From Bacillus salacetis (GTDB taxonomy: Bacteria; Bacillota; Bacilli; Bacillales; Bacillaceae_B), in NCBI RefSeq assembly GCF_003581585.1, contig NZ_QXIR01000029.1, positions 1-60,207 of the forward strand: a stretch of DNA of 60,207 nucleotides, given 5' to 3'. A model generated the notes under the pieces. It ran no database searches and was not told the DNA's origin. It worked only from the letters and a program-made list of their open reading frames with translations. Below are positions 1 to 11,296 of the stretch, piece after piece. The first letter of the stretch is position 1; each line of letters begins with the position of its first letter. The position numbers and the translations under genes are program-made.

Positions 1-90
1 TGAAATGTTTTTTTGTTAACTGCCGTGTTTTGCGGCAACAGATAATAATATACCACCTATTCAGATACCATGCAATACTTTTTTGAAATA
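1..90. other. Intergenic, downstream of lysS
   Basis: AT-rich sequence with no recognisable gene. A short hairpin (TGCCG/GCGGCA around 21-36) is visible. In B. subtilis an rRNA operon follows lysS; nothing in these bases proves that here. Confidence 0.4.
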
Positions 91-123
91 AAAATAAAAA
101 ACCCCGGCTGATGACAGCCGGGG
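91..123 (-). terminator. lysS terminator
   Basis: A perfect 9-bp GC-rich stem (102-110 with 115-123, loop 111-114) lies just after the lysS stop. On the minus strand it is followed by a T-rich run. Confidence 0.93.
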
Positions 124-132
124 CATTTATGA

Positions 133-1724
<1,592 letters not shown>

Positions 1725-1930
1725 ATTAAATTAGCTTATATGATTTTATACCCTACTATTTTACACAATATATGTATTTCGAACACCCCTAAAGGTCTTT
1801 TTAATTGAAAAAGGTTGAAATCCACAGGATATCTTCTCCAAACTAAAAGGCGGATGACCGGTTCTTAATAGTAAGCAGAATTCACGGCACGCAAAGCAGA
1901 CAGCTGCCTGCGTTCCGCAAGGGGAGATTC

Positions 1931-1968
1931 AAAGAAAAAAGGACCGACAGCCAATAAGCTTTCAGTCC
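1931..1968 (-). terminator. Terminator of the pab-fol-yazB operon
   Basis: An 11-bp stem with one mismatch and one wobble (1941-1951 with 1958-1968), followed on the minus strand by TTTTTTCTTT. It lies about 80 bp after the yazB stop. Confidence 0.85.
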
Positions 1969-2051
1969 GACTCAGGCTAACCTCCTGAATATATCTTTGC
2001 TATTAGGATCTCTTTCATAAACTTTGCTGCTCTTTAGAAGTTCCACGTATT

Positions 2052-2261
2052 CTATTCGTCAGAAGGTTCAAGGTCTTCCCGTTGTATTCCGAGGATTTCC
2101 GCTACGTTCTTAAGGAAGTCTTCAGTCGGCAGACGGCTGCCTCTTTCGATTTCACCGAGAACAGAAACGGAAATGCCAAGTTTTTTGGCTAGTCCCTCCT
2201 GGGTCAAGCCTTTCAGTTTTCTGAATGCACGTATTCGTCTTCCCCATTTATCTGTTTCCAT
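2052..2261 (-). CDS. yazB: XRE-family helix-turn-helix protein YazB
   Basis: A 69-residue protein that is almost entirely one Cro/C1-type helix-turn-helix. Residues 9-65 read as the five-helix XRE fold, with the typical GLTQEGLAKKLGIS and SVLGEIERG recognition region. The same small gene sits at this place in B. subtilis (yazB, function unknown). The ATG follows AAGGAG by 7 nt. The first 49 bases overlap the 3' end of folK in another frame, so translation is probably coupled. It closes the folate operon and is followed by a terminator. No target operator is evident. Confidence 0.9.
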   Translation of the reverse strand: METDKWGRRIRAFRKLKGLTQEGLAKKLGISVSVLGEIERGSRLPTEDFLKNVAEILGIQREDLEPSDE

Positions 2262-2740
2262 AACCGAACTCCTTCTTTATCAGGTATTTCATCCAGAAGA
2301 GCACTCACAGGGGTGTTGAACTTAGGGTGGTTGATTGTCTGGGACAACTCTGTCAGAGGCACGAGCACAAATGCGCGTTCATGCATCCGTGGATGCGGAA
2401 CAATCAGGTCTTCTTTTTCAATATTTTCTTGATTATAGAGCAATATGTCAAGGTCTATGGTACGCGGTCCCCATCGGAACTCCCTTTCCCTCCCAAGATC
2501 TTTTTCAACACGAAGACACTGCTGCAGCAGTCTCTCTGCTGACAAGGATGTCCTTACTTTCAGCACCAGGTTCAGAAACTGGCCTTGTTCTGTAAAACCG
2601 ACAGGGTCAGTTTCATAGATGGAAGAAATCCCTGCCACTTCTATTTCCGGGTCTTGATTTAACCGCTTTATGGCCTCTTTTAAATATTGCTCCCTGTTTC
2701 CTTCATTTGACCCCAATGAAAGGTATGCGATAGACTCCAT
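2213..2740 (-). CDS. folK: 2-amino-4-hydroxy-6-hydroxymethyldihydropteridine pyrophosphokinase
   Basis: Transfers pyrophosphate from ATP to 6-hydroxymethyl-7,8-dihydropterin, the step before dihydropteroate synthase in folate synthesis. The 175-residue product starts MESIAYLSLGSNEGNR, the HPPK N-terminal signature. It holds the GPRTIDLDILLY motif and the PHPRMHERAFVL segment that bind ATP and metal. The start is the ATG at 2740, 7 nt after AGGGGG and one base after the folB stop; a longer in-frame extension lacks a ribosome site. It lies in a tight pab-fol operon and overlaps yazB at its 3' end. Confidence 0.97.
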   Translation of the reverse strand: MESIAYLSLGSNEGNREQYLKEAIKRLNQDPEIEVAGISSIYETDPVGFTEQGQFLNLVLKVRTSLSAERLLQQCLRVEKDLGREREFRWGPRTIDLDILLYNQENIEKEDLIVPHPRMHERAFVLVPLTELSQTINHPKFNTPVSALLDEIPDKEGVRLWKQINGEDEYVHSEN

Positions 2741-2741
2741 T

Positions 2742-3104
2742 TCAGCGCCCCCTGATGATCTCAACTGATACTGAACGGTAATGTCCCGGGATCGGCGGAT
2801 CTGGTTTAATCACCTCGATGGTACAGTTTTCGACTTTAGAGAATCCATCAAGAATCCTTTCCGCCAGTTTTTCTGCCAATGCTTCAAGCAGCTTATACGG
2901 TTTCCCCTCTACTACATCCTTGCAGAGTGAATAAACCTCACCGTAATTGACCGAATCCCCGATATCATCTGTCCTACCTGCTTCCGATAGGTCTACATCA
3001 AGTGTCACATTCAGACGGAATCTCTGGCCAAGCTTTGTTTCCTCAGGAAAAACACCATGGTAGCCGTAAAATTCCATTTCATTCACTTTGATTTTATCCA
3101 CCAT
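2742..3104 (-). CDS. folB: Dihydroneopterin aldolase
   Basis: Converts 7,8-dihydroneopterin to 6-hydroxymethyl-dihydropterin and glycolaldehyde. The 120-residue product (same length as B. subtilis FolB) carries the family landmarks MEFYGYHGVFPEE near the N-terminus, the VNYGEVY segment and the KPDPPIPGHY motif near the C-terminus. The start is the ATG at 3104, preceded by AAGGG. The first 11 bases overlap the folP stop region and folK starts one base after its stop, so folP-folB-folK form a translationally coupled block. Confidence 0.97.
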   Translation of the reverse strand: MVDKIKVNEMEFYGYHGVFPEETKLGQRFRLNVTLDVDLSEAGRTDDIGDSVNYGEVYSLCKDVVEGKPYKLLEALAEKLAERILDGFSKVENCTIEVIKPDPPIPGHYRSVSVEIIRGR

Positions 3105-3927
3105 ATTCACCCTTTCCAAGCATGGCATCCATCATGCCTGCCATTCTTTTGATTTCTTTCACATCATGGACGCGTACCAATTGGCAGCCCTTCTGAATTC
3201 CAAAGCATACTGTCGCACCCGTTCCTTCCATGCGTTCCTCAACAGGGAGGTCCAGAATCGTCCCGATCATCCGCTTTCTCGATGTTGCCAGCAGGACAGG
3301 GAAATCCATGTCTACAAGGCGGTCAAGATTCCTCATCATTTCCAGATTCAGCTTAAGGTCTTTAGCAAATCCAATTCCCGGATCAAGGATGATGTTCTCT
3401 TTCGGCACCCCTGCCCCGAGCGCAATATCGATACTTTCCTGTATATCATTTAAAGCATCTTTTATAAAATTTGTGTAGTCCATATTTTCCCGGTTGTGCA
3501 TGAGGATAATCGGGACATTGAATTCAGCAGCCACTACCGCAATCTCAGGGTCCCGCTTGGCACCCCAGACATCATTGATGATATGGGCCCCTGCTTGAAG
3601 TGCTTTCCTCGCTGTACCCGCTTTGTATGTATCTATTGAAATAGGGATATCCACTTCTTTTGAGATGGCTTCGATTATCGGGCAGACTCTACGGATTTCC
3701 TCATCTTCCGGTACAGGATCATGACCAGGCCTGGTCGATTCTCCCCCGATATCAATGATGTCCGCTCCTTCTGCAGCCATCTCCTTGGCACGCTGGACCG
3801 CATGTTCCAATCCATTATACTGGCCGCCGTCTGAAAAAGAGTCTGGCGTCACATTCAGGATACCCATGATTTGTGTGCGATTTTGATAGTCGAGCTGGTA
3901 GGGTCCCGCTTTAATCATTGAAGTCAT
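3094..3927 (-). CDS. folP: Dihydropteroate synthase
   Basis: Condenses the pterin pyrophosphate with p-aminobenzoate; it is the target of sulfonamides (sul in B. subtilis). The 277-residue TIM-barrel protein has MGILNVTPDSFSDGG at about 21-35, GADIIDIGGESTRPG for pterin binding and a conserved LLATSRKR segment near the C-terminus. The start is the ATG at 3927, 9 nt after GGGGAG, inside the last codons of pabC (17-nt overlap). The open frame continues far upstream but only as an antisense-like extension through pabC. Its neighbours make both of its substrates, PABA (pabABC) and pterin (folB, folK). Confidence 0.97.
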   Translation of the reverse strand: MTSMIKAGPYQLDYQNRTQIMGILNVTPDSFSDGGQYNGLEHAVQRAKEMAAEGADIIDIGGESTRPGHDPVPEDEEIRRVCPIIEAISKEVDIPISIDTYKAGTARKALQAGAHIINDVWGAKRDPEIAVVAAEFNVPIILMHNRENMDYTNFIKDALNDIQESIDIALGAGVPKENIILDPGIGFAKDLKLNLEMMRNLDRLVDMDFPVLLATSRKRMIGTILDLPVEERMEGTGATVCFGIQKGCQLVRVHDVKEIKRMAGMMDAMLGKGEYGG

Positions 3928-4798
3928 TTCTGTCAGCTCCCCGCAGTTCATTTTTCGTAGACAGCATCCCTGAGTGCTGCTCATAATAAGTATAAAGGGC
4001 GTTGGTGATTCTTCCGTTCTTACCAGGGTAGCCCTTTCCGGCGAAAGATCGGATCGGGATGATTTCCTGGACAGAGTTTGTAAAGAAAGCTTCACTCGCA
4101 TGAAGGAGATCTTCCAGTCTGTACAAGCCTGACTCGCAGGGGATCCCTGATCTATTAGATAACTCAATAATATACTCCCTGGTAATTCCATTCAATATTC
4201 CTGTCTCGAGTGAAGGCGTAAAGAGCTTCCCTTCCCGTACCCAGAATATGTTCGATGTGATTCCTTCAGCAATATAGCCCTCTTTTGTTAAAAACAGGCC
4301 TTCTTTTCCCGGGTCTCCTCCAACTTCCCTTTTCGCTGCTATATTATTGAAGTAGTGATGAGATTTAAGCCTTACTGGCGTTTCAGGCGTATTCCTCGCA
4401 AGCTCAAGCAAAACAGCTTCCTTCTCCCTGAGAGGTTCCAAAGGGGGAAGCTTTTTTTGGAGAAGAAGGATATTCGGTTCTTCGTAAGGTTCAGTCCGCA
4501 ATCCTATCTCCCCGACCCCTGCTGAAATATTCAAACGGAGGTAGGAATCTTGCAGGTCATTCTTTTCAGAAAGGGAAGATATCATGCCGGATATATCAAG
4601 TGTCTTCAAGTCCAAGTTGATGTTCAGCATCTTCAAGCCGCTTTGCATCCGCTCCAGATGGTCTGTCAGCAAAAAAGGATGGCCGCCATACGTCCTCATC
4701 GTTTCAAACAAGCCCATCCCATACAGAAAGCCATGGTCAAAGGGGGAAATCCTCGCTTCTTCTTTATTAAGGATCTTCCCGTTGAAAAATACATACAT
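3911..4798 (-). CDS. pabC: 4-amino-4-deoxychorismate lyase
   Basis: A fold-type IV PLP enzyme that splits aminodeoxychorismate into p-aminobenzoate and pyruvate. The 295-residue sequence shows the class-IV aminotransferase pattern: an N-terminal FDHGFLYGMGLFETMR, the lysine region RLKSHHYFNNIAAKRE that would hold PLP, and GITSNIFWVREGKLFTP. The ATG is preceded by AGGAGGGAGG. It lies 15 bp after pabA and overlaps folP, so PABA formation and use are encoded in one transcript. Confidence 0.95.
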   Translation of the reverse strand: MYVFFNGKILNKEEARISPFDHGFLYGMGLFETMRTYGGHPFLLTDHLERMQSGLKMLNINLDLKTLDISGMISSLSEKNDLQDSYLRLNISAGVGEIGLRTEPYEEPNILLLQKKLPPLEPLREKEAVLLELARNTPETPVRLKSHHYFNNIAAKREVGGDPGKEGLFLTKEGYIAEGITSNIFWVREGKLFTPSLETGILNGITREYIIELSNRSGIPCESGLYRLEDLLHASEAFFTNSVQEIIPIRSFAGKGYPGKNGRITNALYTYYEQHSGMLSTKNELRGADRNDFND

Positions 4799-4813
4799 AA
4801 TCCTGCCTCCCTC

Positions 4814-5401
4814 CTAAACGGTTAAAGCAGCCGTTTTATGCGCCTTAAGAAAATTCGCGAGCAGACGTTTCCCTTCCTCTGTGATGATGGACTCCGGATG
4901 AAATTGGACTCCCTCGATGGGAAGGTGCCTATGACGGACAGCCATGATTTCCTCAGCATCTGTATGAGCGGTTATCTCAAGGCAGTCCGGAAGTGTTTCT
5001 TTTTCCACGATCAATGAATGGTAACGTCCGGCTTGAAACGGGTTTGAAATCCCTTCAAACGTCGTCCTCCCGTCATGAGTGACAGATGAAGTCTTACCAT
5101 GCATCAACCTTTCCGCTTTCACTACCTTTCCTCCAAACACCTGAGCAATGGCCTGGTGGCCAAGGCAGACGCCGAATATAGGGATTTTTCCGGCAAAATA
5201 CTCAATTGCCTGGAGGCTGATCCCTGCTTCGTTCGGAGTGCATGGACCTGGTGAAATCATCAAATAATCAGGTGCGAGCAGCTCGATTTCAGCAATGTTG
5301 ATTTCATTGTTTCGCTTGACGACTATCTCCTCGCCGAGTTCTCCTAAAAATTGAACGATGTTGTATGTAAAAGAATCAAAGTTATCAATCATTAAGATCA
5401 T
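4814..5401 (-). CDS. pabA: Aminodeoxychorismate/anthranilate synthase, glutaminase subunit
   Basis: A class I glutamine amidotransferase that supplies ammonia to PabB and, in B. subtilis, also to anthranilate synthase (hence trpG). The 195-residue product has [17 protein letters not shown] at the N-terminus, the oxyanion [11 protein letters not shown] region, the nucleophile motif GVCLGHQAI and the C-terminal GVQFHPESI His-Glu pair. The start is the ATG at 5401, which overlaps the pabB stop as ATGA. No trp genes are in the window, so a dual role is inferred from the family only. Confidence 0.96.
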   Translation of the reverse strand: MILMIDNFDSFTYNIVQFLGELGEEIVVKRNNEINIAEIELLAPDYLMISPGPCTPNEAGISLQAIEYFAGKIPIFGVCLGHQAIAQVFGGKVVKAERLMHGKTSSVTHDGRTTFEGISNPFQAGRYHSLIVEKETLPDCLEITAHTDAEEIMAVRHRHLPIEGVQFHPESIITEEGKRLLANFLKAHKTAALTV

Positions 5402-6792
5402 ACGTTTGCACCCTCTGCTAATTCTTTTGCTTTCCAAACCGCCTTTGCCTTTTTCAAAGACTCTTCGTATTCATGCTTTGGATTGGAATCTATGACTACA
5501 CCGGCACCAGCCTGGATATAAGCCTGTCCATCTTTCGCAAACAGCGTCCGGATGACGATGTTCAGTTCCATATCTCCGTTATAACCGATCCAGCCGATGG
5601 AACCTGTATAGATCCCTCTCCTCACCGGTTCCAGTTCTTCTATGACTTCCATTGTCCTTACCTTAGGAGCCCCGGTTATGGTTCCTCCCGGAAAAACAGA
5701 CCTGATTAAATCCTTGCCGTTTTTATTACTCGCTATTAGTCCCCTTACATTAGAGACGATATGCATCACATGGGAGTACTTTTCTATGACCATGAATTCG
5801 TTTACTTCAACCGAGCCGTACCGGCATACCCGGCCAAGGTCGTTTCGTTCAAGGTCCACCAGCATGACATGTTCGGCCCGTTCCTTTTCATTCTGGATCA
5901 ATTCAGCCGCAAGCCTTTGGTCTTCGGCTTCATTTCTACCACGTGACCGTGTGCCGGCAATCGGCCTGGTGCTGACCTCGCACCCTTTCTTTTTCACCAA
6001 AAGCTCAGGCGATCCTGATGCAATTTGAAAATCGGGGGTATGAACATAGCTCATATAAGGGGATGGATTCAACTCCCGAAGCTTCTTATATATTTCATAG
6101 GGGGAGGCACTTAACTCCTGGGACTGACGCACAGATAGGTTGACCTGAAATACATCCCCTTCCCTGATATAATGCTGGATTCTTTCTACCGCTGAAATGA
6201 ATTCATCCTCATCCATGGCGACTTTCCGATCAATCGGAAAGTTGCCTTCAGGGACTTTTTCTTCATGAAGGGACTGTTCAAGCGCTCCCTTCCATCCATC
6301 TGAATAACCGGCAAAGGTTTCGGCACCTTCTCTATCAGCCATAACCCAGATCTCTTCCGACTGATGGTCATATACGGCCCATTGATCGAACACCATATAA
6401 TAGAGATCTGGAGTTTCCAAATCATCCTCAGCCTTGGATTCCAGCCTCTCTATCTGCCGGACATAATCATAGCTGATAAACCCAATGGCCCCGCCCTGGA
6501 AATCAGGAAGCAGCGGATCCCTCTCCTTGTGTCGTTTATGCAAATGGCTGTATAACACATCGAGCGGATCTCCATCCATGAACTCGATACTCCCATTTTT
6601 TATTATCTTCACTCTATTATCCTTCGCATCCATTATGGATGCAGGATTAAACCCGGCAACACTGTATCTCCCTCCCCGTCCGCTTTCCAAGAGGATGTGG
6701 TGGCTGATATCCTCAGTCAGGAGTTCATAGGCTTGGAAGAAGGCTGTTTTTGAAGAACGGATTTTTTCATAAAGAAGTTGTTCAGTCTCCAT
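5398..6792 (-). CDS. pabB: Aminodeoxychorismate synthase component I
   Basis: Aminates chorismate to 4-amino-4-deoxychorismate together with PabA. The 464-residue protein is a full-length chorismate-utilising enzyme with an anthranilate-synthase-I N-domain and a C-terminal core carrying [24 protein letters not shown], the [10 protein letters not shown] motif and [13 protein letters not shown]. The ATG lies 12 nt after AGGAG. It is the first gene of the pabB-pabA-pabC-folP-folB-folK-yazB run, so the operon promoter should lie between 6793 and about 6870, though none is clear enough to call. Confidence 0.96.
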   Translation of the reverse strand: METEQLLYEKIRSSKTAFFQAYELLTEDISHHILLESGRGGRYSVAGFNPASIMDAKDNRVKIIKNGSIEFMDGDPLDVLYSHLHKRHKERDPLLPDFQGGAIGFISYDYVRQIERLESKAEDDLETPDLYYMVFDQWAVYDHQSEEIWVMADREGAETFAGYSDGWKGALEQSLHEEKVPEGNFPIDRKVAMDEDEFISAVERIQHYIREGDVFQVNLSVRQSQELSASPYEIYKKLRELNPSPYMSYVHTPDFQIASGSPELLVKKKGCEVSTRPIAGTRSRGRNEAEDQRLAAELIQNEKERAEHVMLVDLERNDLGRVCRYGSVEVNEFMVIEKYSHVMHIVSNVRGLIASNKNGKDLIRSVFPGGTITGAPKVRTMEVIEELEPVRRGIYTGSIGWIGYNGDMELNIVIRTLFAKDGQAYIQAGAGVVIDSNPKHEYEESLKKAKAVWKAKELAEGANV

Positions 6793-6915
6793 GGATGGCT
6801 CACTCTCCTAGTAATTCTCTTCTTCCATCATACATGAATACGAGCGCTGTTTCATAGTTAAAATACACAGTTATCCACTGGGTAACGGTGGTACTTGGGC
6901 ATTCAGACTTTTTTC

Positions 6916-7108
6916 AAAAAAGCTGTCTTGCCTACGAATTGGCGTTTCCGGAAGAATTCCATAAGCCGGATTTCCCCCGGGGAACTGGAGTGGTTATCAA
7001 GGAATTGGCAGAGAGTCTCTATTCTTTCTTGCAGGCCGGGATTTCCAGAATGAATCAGAGTGTTATCTTTCATTTGACTATCAGCGAATTCTAAGAAAAG
7101 AGCCTTTA
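6916..7108 (+). repeat. Family-3 MITE, degraded (copy B)
   Basis: The left end reads AAAAAAGCTGTC and the right end AAGAAAAGAGCCTTT. The interior keeps the family block GGCAG...TCTATTCTTTCTTGC. The rest is diverged. It fills most of the 360-bp gap between pabB and cysK. Confidence 0.5.
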
Positions 7109-7114
7109 AAAAGC

Positions 7115-7147
7115 ACAAAAAAGGACCAGGAATAATTCCTGATCCTT
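7115..7147 (-). terminator. cysK terminator
   Basis: A 12-bp stem (AGGATCAGGAAT with ATTCCTGGTCCT on the minus strand, one wobble), then TTTTTT, directly after the cysK stop. Confidence 0.92.
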
Positions 7148-7152
7148 GAGAA

Positions 7153-8076
7153 TCAATCTTCAAATTGATACAGCGGAGTACTGAGATATCTTTCACCATT
7201 ACTAGGGATGACCGCCAGTACTTTCTTTCCTTTGCCGAGTTCCTTGGCAACTTTCAATGCAGCACTTATGGCTGCACCTGACGAGATTCCGCCGAGGATG
7301 CCTTCTTCCTTTGCAGCACGGCGCGCATATTCAAATGCTTCCTCATTTTGGACAGTGAGAACCTCATCATACACCTCAGTGTTCAACGTGTCAGGTACAA
7401 ACCCTGCTCCAATCCCCTGGATTTTATGAGGGCCTGGGTTTCCTCCGGATAGAACCGGGGAATCCGACGGTTCAACAGCGTAAATTTTTACATTCGGAAA
7501 GTTTTCTTTCAGTACTTGGCCTGCACCAGTAATGGTACCGCCAGTGCCGATACCTGAAATGAACGCATCAAGGCTGTCCATCTGCTCCACAATTTCCTTT
7601 CCTGTCGTTCTGCGGTGAACTTCAGGATTCGCTTCGTTTTTGAACTGCTGAGGCATGAAGTATCCTTTTTGATCAGCCAGCTCTTCGGACTTCCGGATAG
7701 CACCGCCCATTCCTTCAGATCCGGGGGTAAGCACTAATTCTGCCCCATAAGCGCGAAGAAGGTTCCTTCTCTCCATACTCATCGTATCCGGCATGACAAG
7801 CACGGCTTTATATCCCTTGGCAGCAGCGACCATTGCAAGTCCGATGCCTGTGTTGCCGCTTGTAGGTTCAACTATCGTATCGCCGGATTTTAATTTCCCG
7901 GATTCTTCTGCAGCTTCAATCATCGCAAGGGCGATTCTGTCTTTAACACTGCTTCCAGGGTTCATATATTCCAATTTCAAATAAACATCTGCACTGTTCT
8001 CGTCTACGAGGCGGTTCAGTTTTACAATTGGCGTTTGACCTACTAGATCTGTGATGGAGTTTGCTATTCTTGCCAT
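7153..8076 (-). CDS. cysK: Cysteine synthase (O-acetylserine sulfhydrylase)
   Basis: A PLP enzyme that makes cysteine from O-acetylserine and sulfide. The 307-residue product has the PLP lysine in [11 protein letters not shown] (Lys45), the phosphate/substrate loop PTSGNTGIG and the [12 protein letters not shown] glycine-rich loop. The ATG follows AGGAGGGG. It is flanked by terminators on both sides and is therefore probably a single-gene unit with its own sigma-A promoter. In B. subtilis cysK is controlled by CymR. An ACTAC/GTAGT dyad at 8186-8202 upstream of the promoter might be an operator, but I cannot tie it to CymR. Confidence 0.97.
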   Translation of the reverse strand: MARIANSITDLVGQTPIVKLNRLVDENSADVYLKLEYMNPGSSVKDRIALAMIEAAEESGKLKSGDTIVEPTSGNTGIGLAMVAAAKGYKAVLVMPDTMSMERRNLLRAYGAELVLTPGSEGMGGAIRKSEELADQKGYFMPQQFKNEANPEVHRRTTGKEIVEQMDSLDAFISGIGTGGTITGAGQVLKENFPNVKIYAVEPSDSPVLSGGNPGPHKIQGIGAGFVPDTLNTEVYDEVLTVQNEEAFEYARRAAKEEGILGGISSGAAISAALKVAKELGKGKKVLAVIPSNGERYLSTPLYQFED

Positions 8077-8103
8077 ATTACCCCTCCTAATCCCAAGTAA
8101 ATT

Positions 8104-8152
8104 GATTGGGTTTTAGTTAAAATTATCAATTTTCTGTCAAAGTGTCAATTAA
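8104..8152 (-). promoter_or_regulatory. Sigma-A promoter of cysK
   Basis: On the minus strand TTGACA and TAATTT are separated by 17 bp within AT-rich DNA. They lie between the terminator of the upstream gene and the cysK ribosome site. Confidence 0.7.
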
Positions 8153-8206
8153 TCGGATTGAAATGATTTTCCTTCCTTAAACTTCACTACTAAATAGGTA
8201 GTATTT

Positions 8207-8240
8207 GAAAAAAGAAGCAGGCAGTAACCTGACTTCTTTT
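8207..8240 (-). terminator. Terminator of the coaX-hslO-prsA-like unit
   Basis: Stem GAAG(T)CAGG with CCTGCTTC (one bulged base), then TTTTTTC on the minus strand, just after the stop at 8251. Confidence 0.85.
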
Positions 8241-8250
8241 AGATAATAGA

Positions 8251-9165
8251 TTAAAGGCTCTCTTTATAAAACCACTCAACATTTAATTCTTTCCAGAAGT
8301 CTTCCGGTTTCATTGATTTTTCAACTTGCTCCATAGCGAGTCTCCGGCGGATTTGGTCTTTCACATCTTTCAGGGAATAATCATGGGGATCAAGCTTATC
8401 GTTCAGAAGGAAGATGTAATACTTCCCTTCCAGCTCTACCACCTTTGATAGTTCTCCCTTATCAAGCGTTTGTATTACATCGGCTGCATCCCCTGATAAT
8501 ATATGCGACCCGGCAGGGATATATCCGATATTTCCGCCTTGGACAGCTGAAACATCATCAATGGATCTTTCCATTGCAAGGGCCTGAAAATTTGAACCGT
8601 CTTTAACTTCTTTTGCCATTTGCTCTGCTTCTTCCCGGGTCTCCGCAACGATTTGTGATAGGTTGAACATTTCAGGGATTGAATATTGGTCTTGATTCTC
8701 GTTGTAGTATTTCTCAATTTCCTTATCCGGTATATCCACGTCTTTCGTGACGATTTTCTCCAAAAGCAGCTCGGTCCTGACTCTTTCCTTTAATATTGCT
8801 TCACTGCCCATTAAATCTTTATCGTAACTGTTATAGATACTTTTTATTAAGGTGATTTCCTTATCAAGTTCTTCATCCGTCACCTTAATATCATATTTTT
8901 CCGCAAGCTGTCGCATCACTTTATGATTGATCAGCTCTCTCAGGACTTCTTTTCCATAACGCTGCTCCATTTCATACATCCACGATTCCCGGCTGATGGT
9001 CTCTTTTCCTACCGCAGCTGCTGTTTCGGTTCCAGCCAGCCTTGAAGAGCCTGCGTCCGCTTCTGATTTCGCGAAATAAAGCAGCAGTGTCACAGCATTG
9101 GCAGCCAGCAGAATGAATATAATTCCCACTAAAACCGATCTCTTCAATCTCACCTTTGCACCCAT
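8251..9165 (-). CDS. yacD: PrsA-like peptidyl-prolyl isomerase (YacD type)
   Basis: A probable membrane-anchored foldase acting outside the membrane. The 304-residue protein has a short positive N-terminus, one hydrophobic segment (about 10-30), a SurA-like helical region and a parvulin domain (about 155-255, with IPEMFNLSQIVAETREEAEQ and GGNIGYIPAG). No lipobox cysteine is present, so it is anchored by the N-terminal segment rather than by lipid as in PrsA. AAGGGG directly abuts the ATG at 9165, so the in-frame GTG at 9153 may be the true start. It lies 11 bp after hslO in the coaX operon. Its substrates are not known to me. Confidence 0.88.
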   Translation of the reverse strand: MGAKVRLKRSVLVGIIFILLAANAVTLLLYFAKSEADAGSSRLAGTETAAAVGKETISRESWMYEMEQRYGKEVLRELINHKVMRQLAEKYDIKVTDEELDKEITLIKSIYNSYDKDLMGSEAILKERVRTELLLEKIVTKDVDIPDKEIEKYYNENQDQYSIPEMFNLSQIVAETREEAEQMAKEVKDGSNFQALAMERSIDDVSAVQGGNIGYIPAGSHILSGDAADVIQTLDKGELSKVVELEGKYYIFLLNDKLDPHDYSLKDVKDQIRRRLAMEQVEKSMKPEDFWKELNVEWFYKESL

Positions 9166-9176
9166 CCCCTTAGATG

Positions 9177-10064
9177 TTACTGCAGATTATTCCCCTCATT
9201 TTTCAACTCAGTCAATTCATCAGCAGAATAATGATACGTCTCATTACAGAAATGACATTGGGTTTCTGCTCCGCCTTCTTCATCAATCATTTCCTGGATT
9301 TCATCCGGACCCAGACTTGCAATCGCTGCCCCAAAACGTTCCTTTGAACAACGGCATTCGAATTGAACACCCATCTTATCAAGAATCTTTACATTCTCCT
9401 CACCAAGAAGTTCGAAAAGCAACTCTTCCGGAGTCAATCCTTTTTCAATGAGCTTTGAGACAGGTGGGATTGCCTGCAGCCTGTTCTCAATTTCCGTAAT
9501 TGTTTCATCAGGCGTACCCGGCATCAATTGTATGATAAAACCGCCTGCAGCAAGAATTGTATTGTCAGGATTGACCAGTACCCCAACACCAACTGATGAC
9601 GGCACCTGTTCAGAGGTTACAAAATAATAGGTGAAATCCTCGCCTAGTTCACCTGAAACAATCGGTACTTGTCCGGTAAAATGATCACGCATACCGATAT
9701 CCTTTACGACTGATAATGTGCCTGAAGTCCCTACAGCTCTTCTGACGTCCAGTTTTCCATGCTCATTCAAATCGAAATGGACATGAGGATTGGTAACATA
9801 GCCTCTTACATTTCCTTTTGCATCGCTGTCTACAATAATAGCGCCGAGCGGGCCGTCCCCTTCTACTTTGATCGTTAATTTCTCTTCACCTTTCAACATG
9901 GCACCCATCATGACTCCTGCACTCATGGATCTCCCGATAGCTGCAGATGCAGTCGGCCAAGTACCGTGCCTTCTCTGCGCCTCATTTATTGTATCAGTGC
10001 TTCTTACTGCATAAGCCCTGACTTGTCCATCAAATGCTAAAGCCTTCACTAAATAATCGCTCAT
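9177..10064 (-). CDS. hslO: Redox-regulated chaperone Hsp33
   Basis: A holdase chaperone switched on by oxidation. The 295-residue product has the C-terminal zinc/redox switch with four cysteines at about 237, 239, 270 and 273 (C-x-C and C-x2-C). The N-terminal domain starts [20 protein letters not shown], as in the family. The ATG follows AGGAGG. It lies between coaX and the parvulin-type gene, the same order as in B. subtilis. Confidence 0.97.
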   Translation of the reverse strand: MSDYLVKALAFDGQVRAYAVRSTDTINEAQRRHGTWPTASAAIGRSMSAGVMMGAMLKGEEKLTIKVEGDGPLGAIIVDSDAKGNVRGYVTNPHVHFDLNEHGKLDVRRAVGTSGTLSVVKDIGMRDHFTGQVPIVSGELGEDFTYYFVTSEQVPSSVGVGVLVNPDNTILAAGGFIIQLMPGTPDETITEIENRLQAIPPVSKLIEKGLTPEELLFELLGEENVKILDKMGVQFECRCSKERFGAAIASLGPDEIQEMIDEEGGAETQCHFCNETYHYSADELTELKNEGNNLQ

Positions 10065-10075
10065 ATCATTTCCTC

Positions 10076-10846
10076 CTATACTATGCTGTTTCTTTCGTAA
10101 ATGAGCTTCAAACCTTTTAATGTCAGAAATGGATCTACCACATCGATGACATCCGACTCTTTTGAAATTAACTGGGCAAGTCCGCCAGTAGCGATGACCA
10201 ATGGATTACTGTCCCCTGTCGCTTTCATTCTTTTTACGATGCCTTCGACTTGTCCTACATATCCGTACAGAATTCCGGACTGCATCGCAGAGACGGTATT
10301 CTTTCCAATGATATGTTCTGGCCGTCCGATTTCGATTCGTGGAAGCTTCGCAGCCTTCGAATAAAGCGCTTCAGTCGAAATGCCGATTCCAGGTGCGATC
10401 GCCCCTCCCATATATTGCTTATCTTCATTGATATAGCAGTAGGTGGTCGCCGTACCGAAATCAACGATAATCAACGGCCCGCCATACTCTTTTATCCCTG
10501 CCACTGCATTGACAATACGGTCAGCACCGACTTCACGGGGATTTTCATATTTTATATTCAATCCTGTTCTGATTCCAGGGCCTACTACCAACGGTGTAAC
10601 GTCAAAATATTTTTTGCACATTCTTTCCAAGGAGAACATAATAGGGGGAACTACAGATGATATGATAATCCCTTCGATATCATCCAATGATAATTGGACA
10701 TGTTCAAGAAGGTTTTTCACAATCATTCCATATTCATCTTCTGTTTTATGGCGATTGGTTTCCATACGCCAATGATATTTTAATTCGTCCCCTTCATAAA
10801 CTCCAAGCACTATATTGGTATTCCCTACATCCAAGACAAAAATCAC
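10076..10846 (-). CDS. coaX: Type III pantothenate kinase
   Basis: Phosphorylates pantothenate, the first step of coenzyme A synthesis. The 256-residue protein is an ASKHA-fold kinase with an N-terminal phosphate loop [13 protein letters not shown], the SSVVPP motif, [10 protein letters not shown] and [10 protein letters not shown]. The best start is the GTG at 10846: it follows AGGTG by 6 nt and gives an N-terminus that aligns with B. subtilis CoaX. An in-frame GTG at 10855 overlaps the ribosome site. It is the first gene of the coaX-hslO-yacD unit and is separated from ftsH by a terminator and a repeat-rich gap. Confidence 0.95.
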   Translation of the reverse strand: MIFVLDVGNTNIVLGVYEGDELKYHWRMETNRHKTEDEYGMIVKNLLEHVQLSLDDIEGIIISSVVPPIMFSLERMCKKYFDVTPLVVGPGIRTGLNIKYENPREVGADRIVNAVAGIKEYGGPLIIVDFGTATTYCYINEDKQYMGGAIAPGIGISTEALYSKAAKLPRIEIGRPEHIIGKNTVSAMQSGILYGYVGQVEGIVKRMKATGDSNPLVIATGGLAQLISKESDVIDVVDPFLTLKGLKLIYERNSIV

Positions 10847-10885
10847 TTTTTTCACCTACTAATACATTGATTTTATTCTGCCAAC

Positions 10886-10915
10886 ATCATACCACAATTG
10901 CATCCAATTGGTGAA
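10886..10915 (-). promoter_or_regulatory. Candidate sigma-A promoter of coaX
   Basis: Minus strand TTCACC, an 18-bp spacer, then TATGAT, about 40 bp before the coaX start. The -10 is good and the -35 weak. Confidence 0.45.
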
Positions 10916-10954
10916 AACTGTTGTCTTGTAAAACATCGTTTTCGGTTCGTGTTT

Positions 10955-11172
10955 GGAAGTCCGTTGATCTCCGTTCCGGGATTCACGACTTCGCGGGGCG
11001 GGCGTTGAACTAAAAAGCGGAGGCAGCCGTTTAGTGACGGATAGATTGGTTGGCTGTCGCTTGTGATAAAAGAAATACAATGAACCACGAGAGTTGCGTG
11101 GACTTATCTCAACGAGGGAGAACCAATTCTCCCAGGCTGTGGCCGCTGGAGGTCATGAACCCCTCCACTCTA
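10955..11172. repeat. Bacillus-type repeat interrupted by a family-2 palindrome
   Basis: The outer parts (GTTGATCTCCGTTCC... ending GCGGGGCGGGCG at about 10963-11006, and CTCCACTCTAATCAAC at about 11152-11172) look like the two ends of a common Bacillaceae intergenic repeat. I judge this from memory and did not search it. Between them lies a diverged family-2 element that starts AAAGCGGAGGCAGCCGTTTAG and ends GGCTGTGGCCGCTGGAGG. The arrangement suggests insertion of one repeat into another. Confidence 0.5.
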
Positions 11173-11296
11173 ATCAACTTTGCAGGTATAGCTTAAAAAA
11201 CAACAAGGTGTGTTCAGTTATTAGCTGTTTCCCTCTAATTGTTGAGTCTTTTCATAGGAGTATCTTGCACACTTATACCTGACTAACAACGCGCAC

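Noticed and set aside
3928..4191. Long N-terminal extension of folP
   Set aside because: It overlaps pabC throughout, has no homology to dihydropteroate synthase, and a good start with a ribosome site exists at 3927.
6903..7250. A 115-codon minus-strand ORF in the pabB-cysK gap
   Set aside because: It overlaps the cysK end and terminator in another frame, has no ribosome site, and lies in the degraded MITE.
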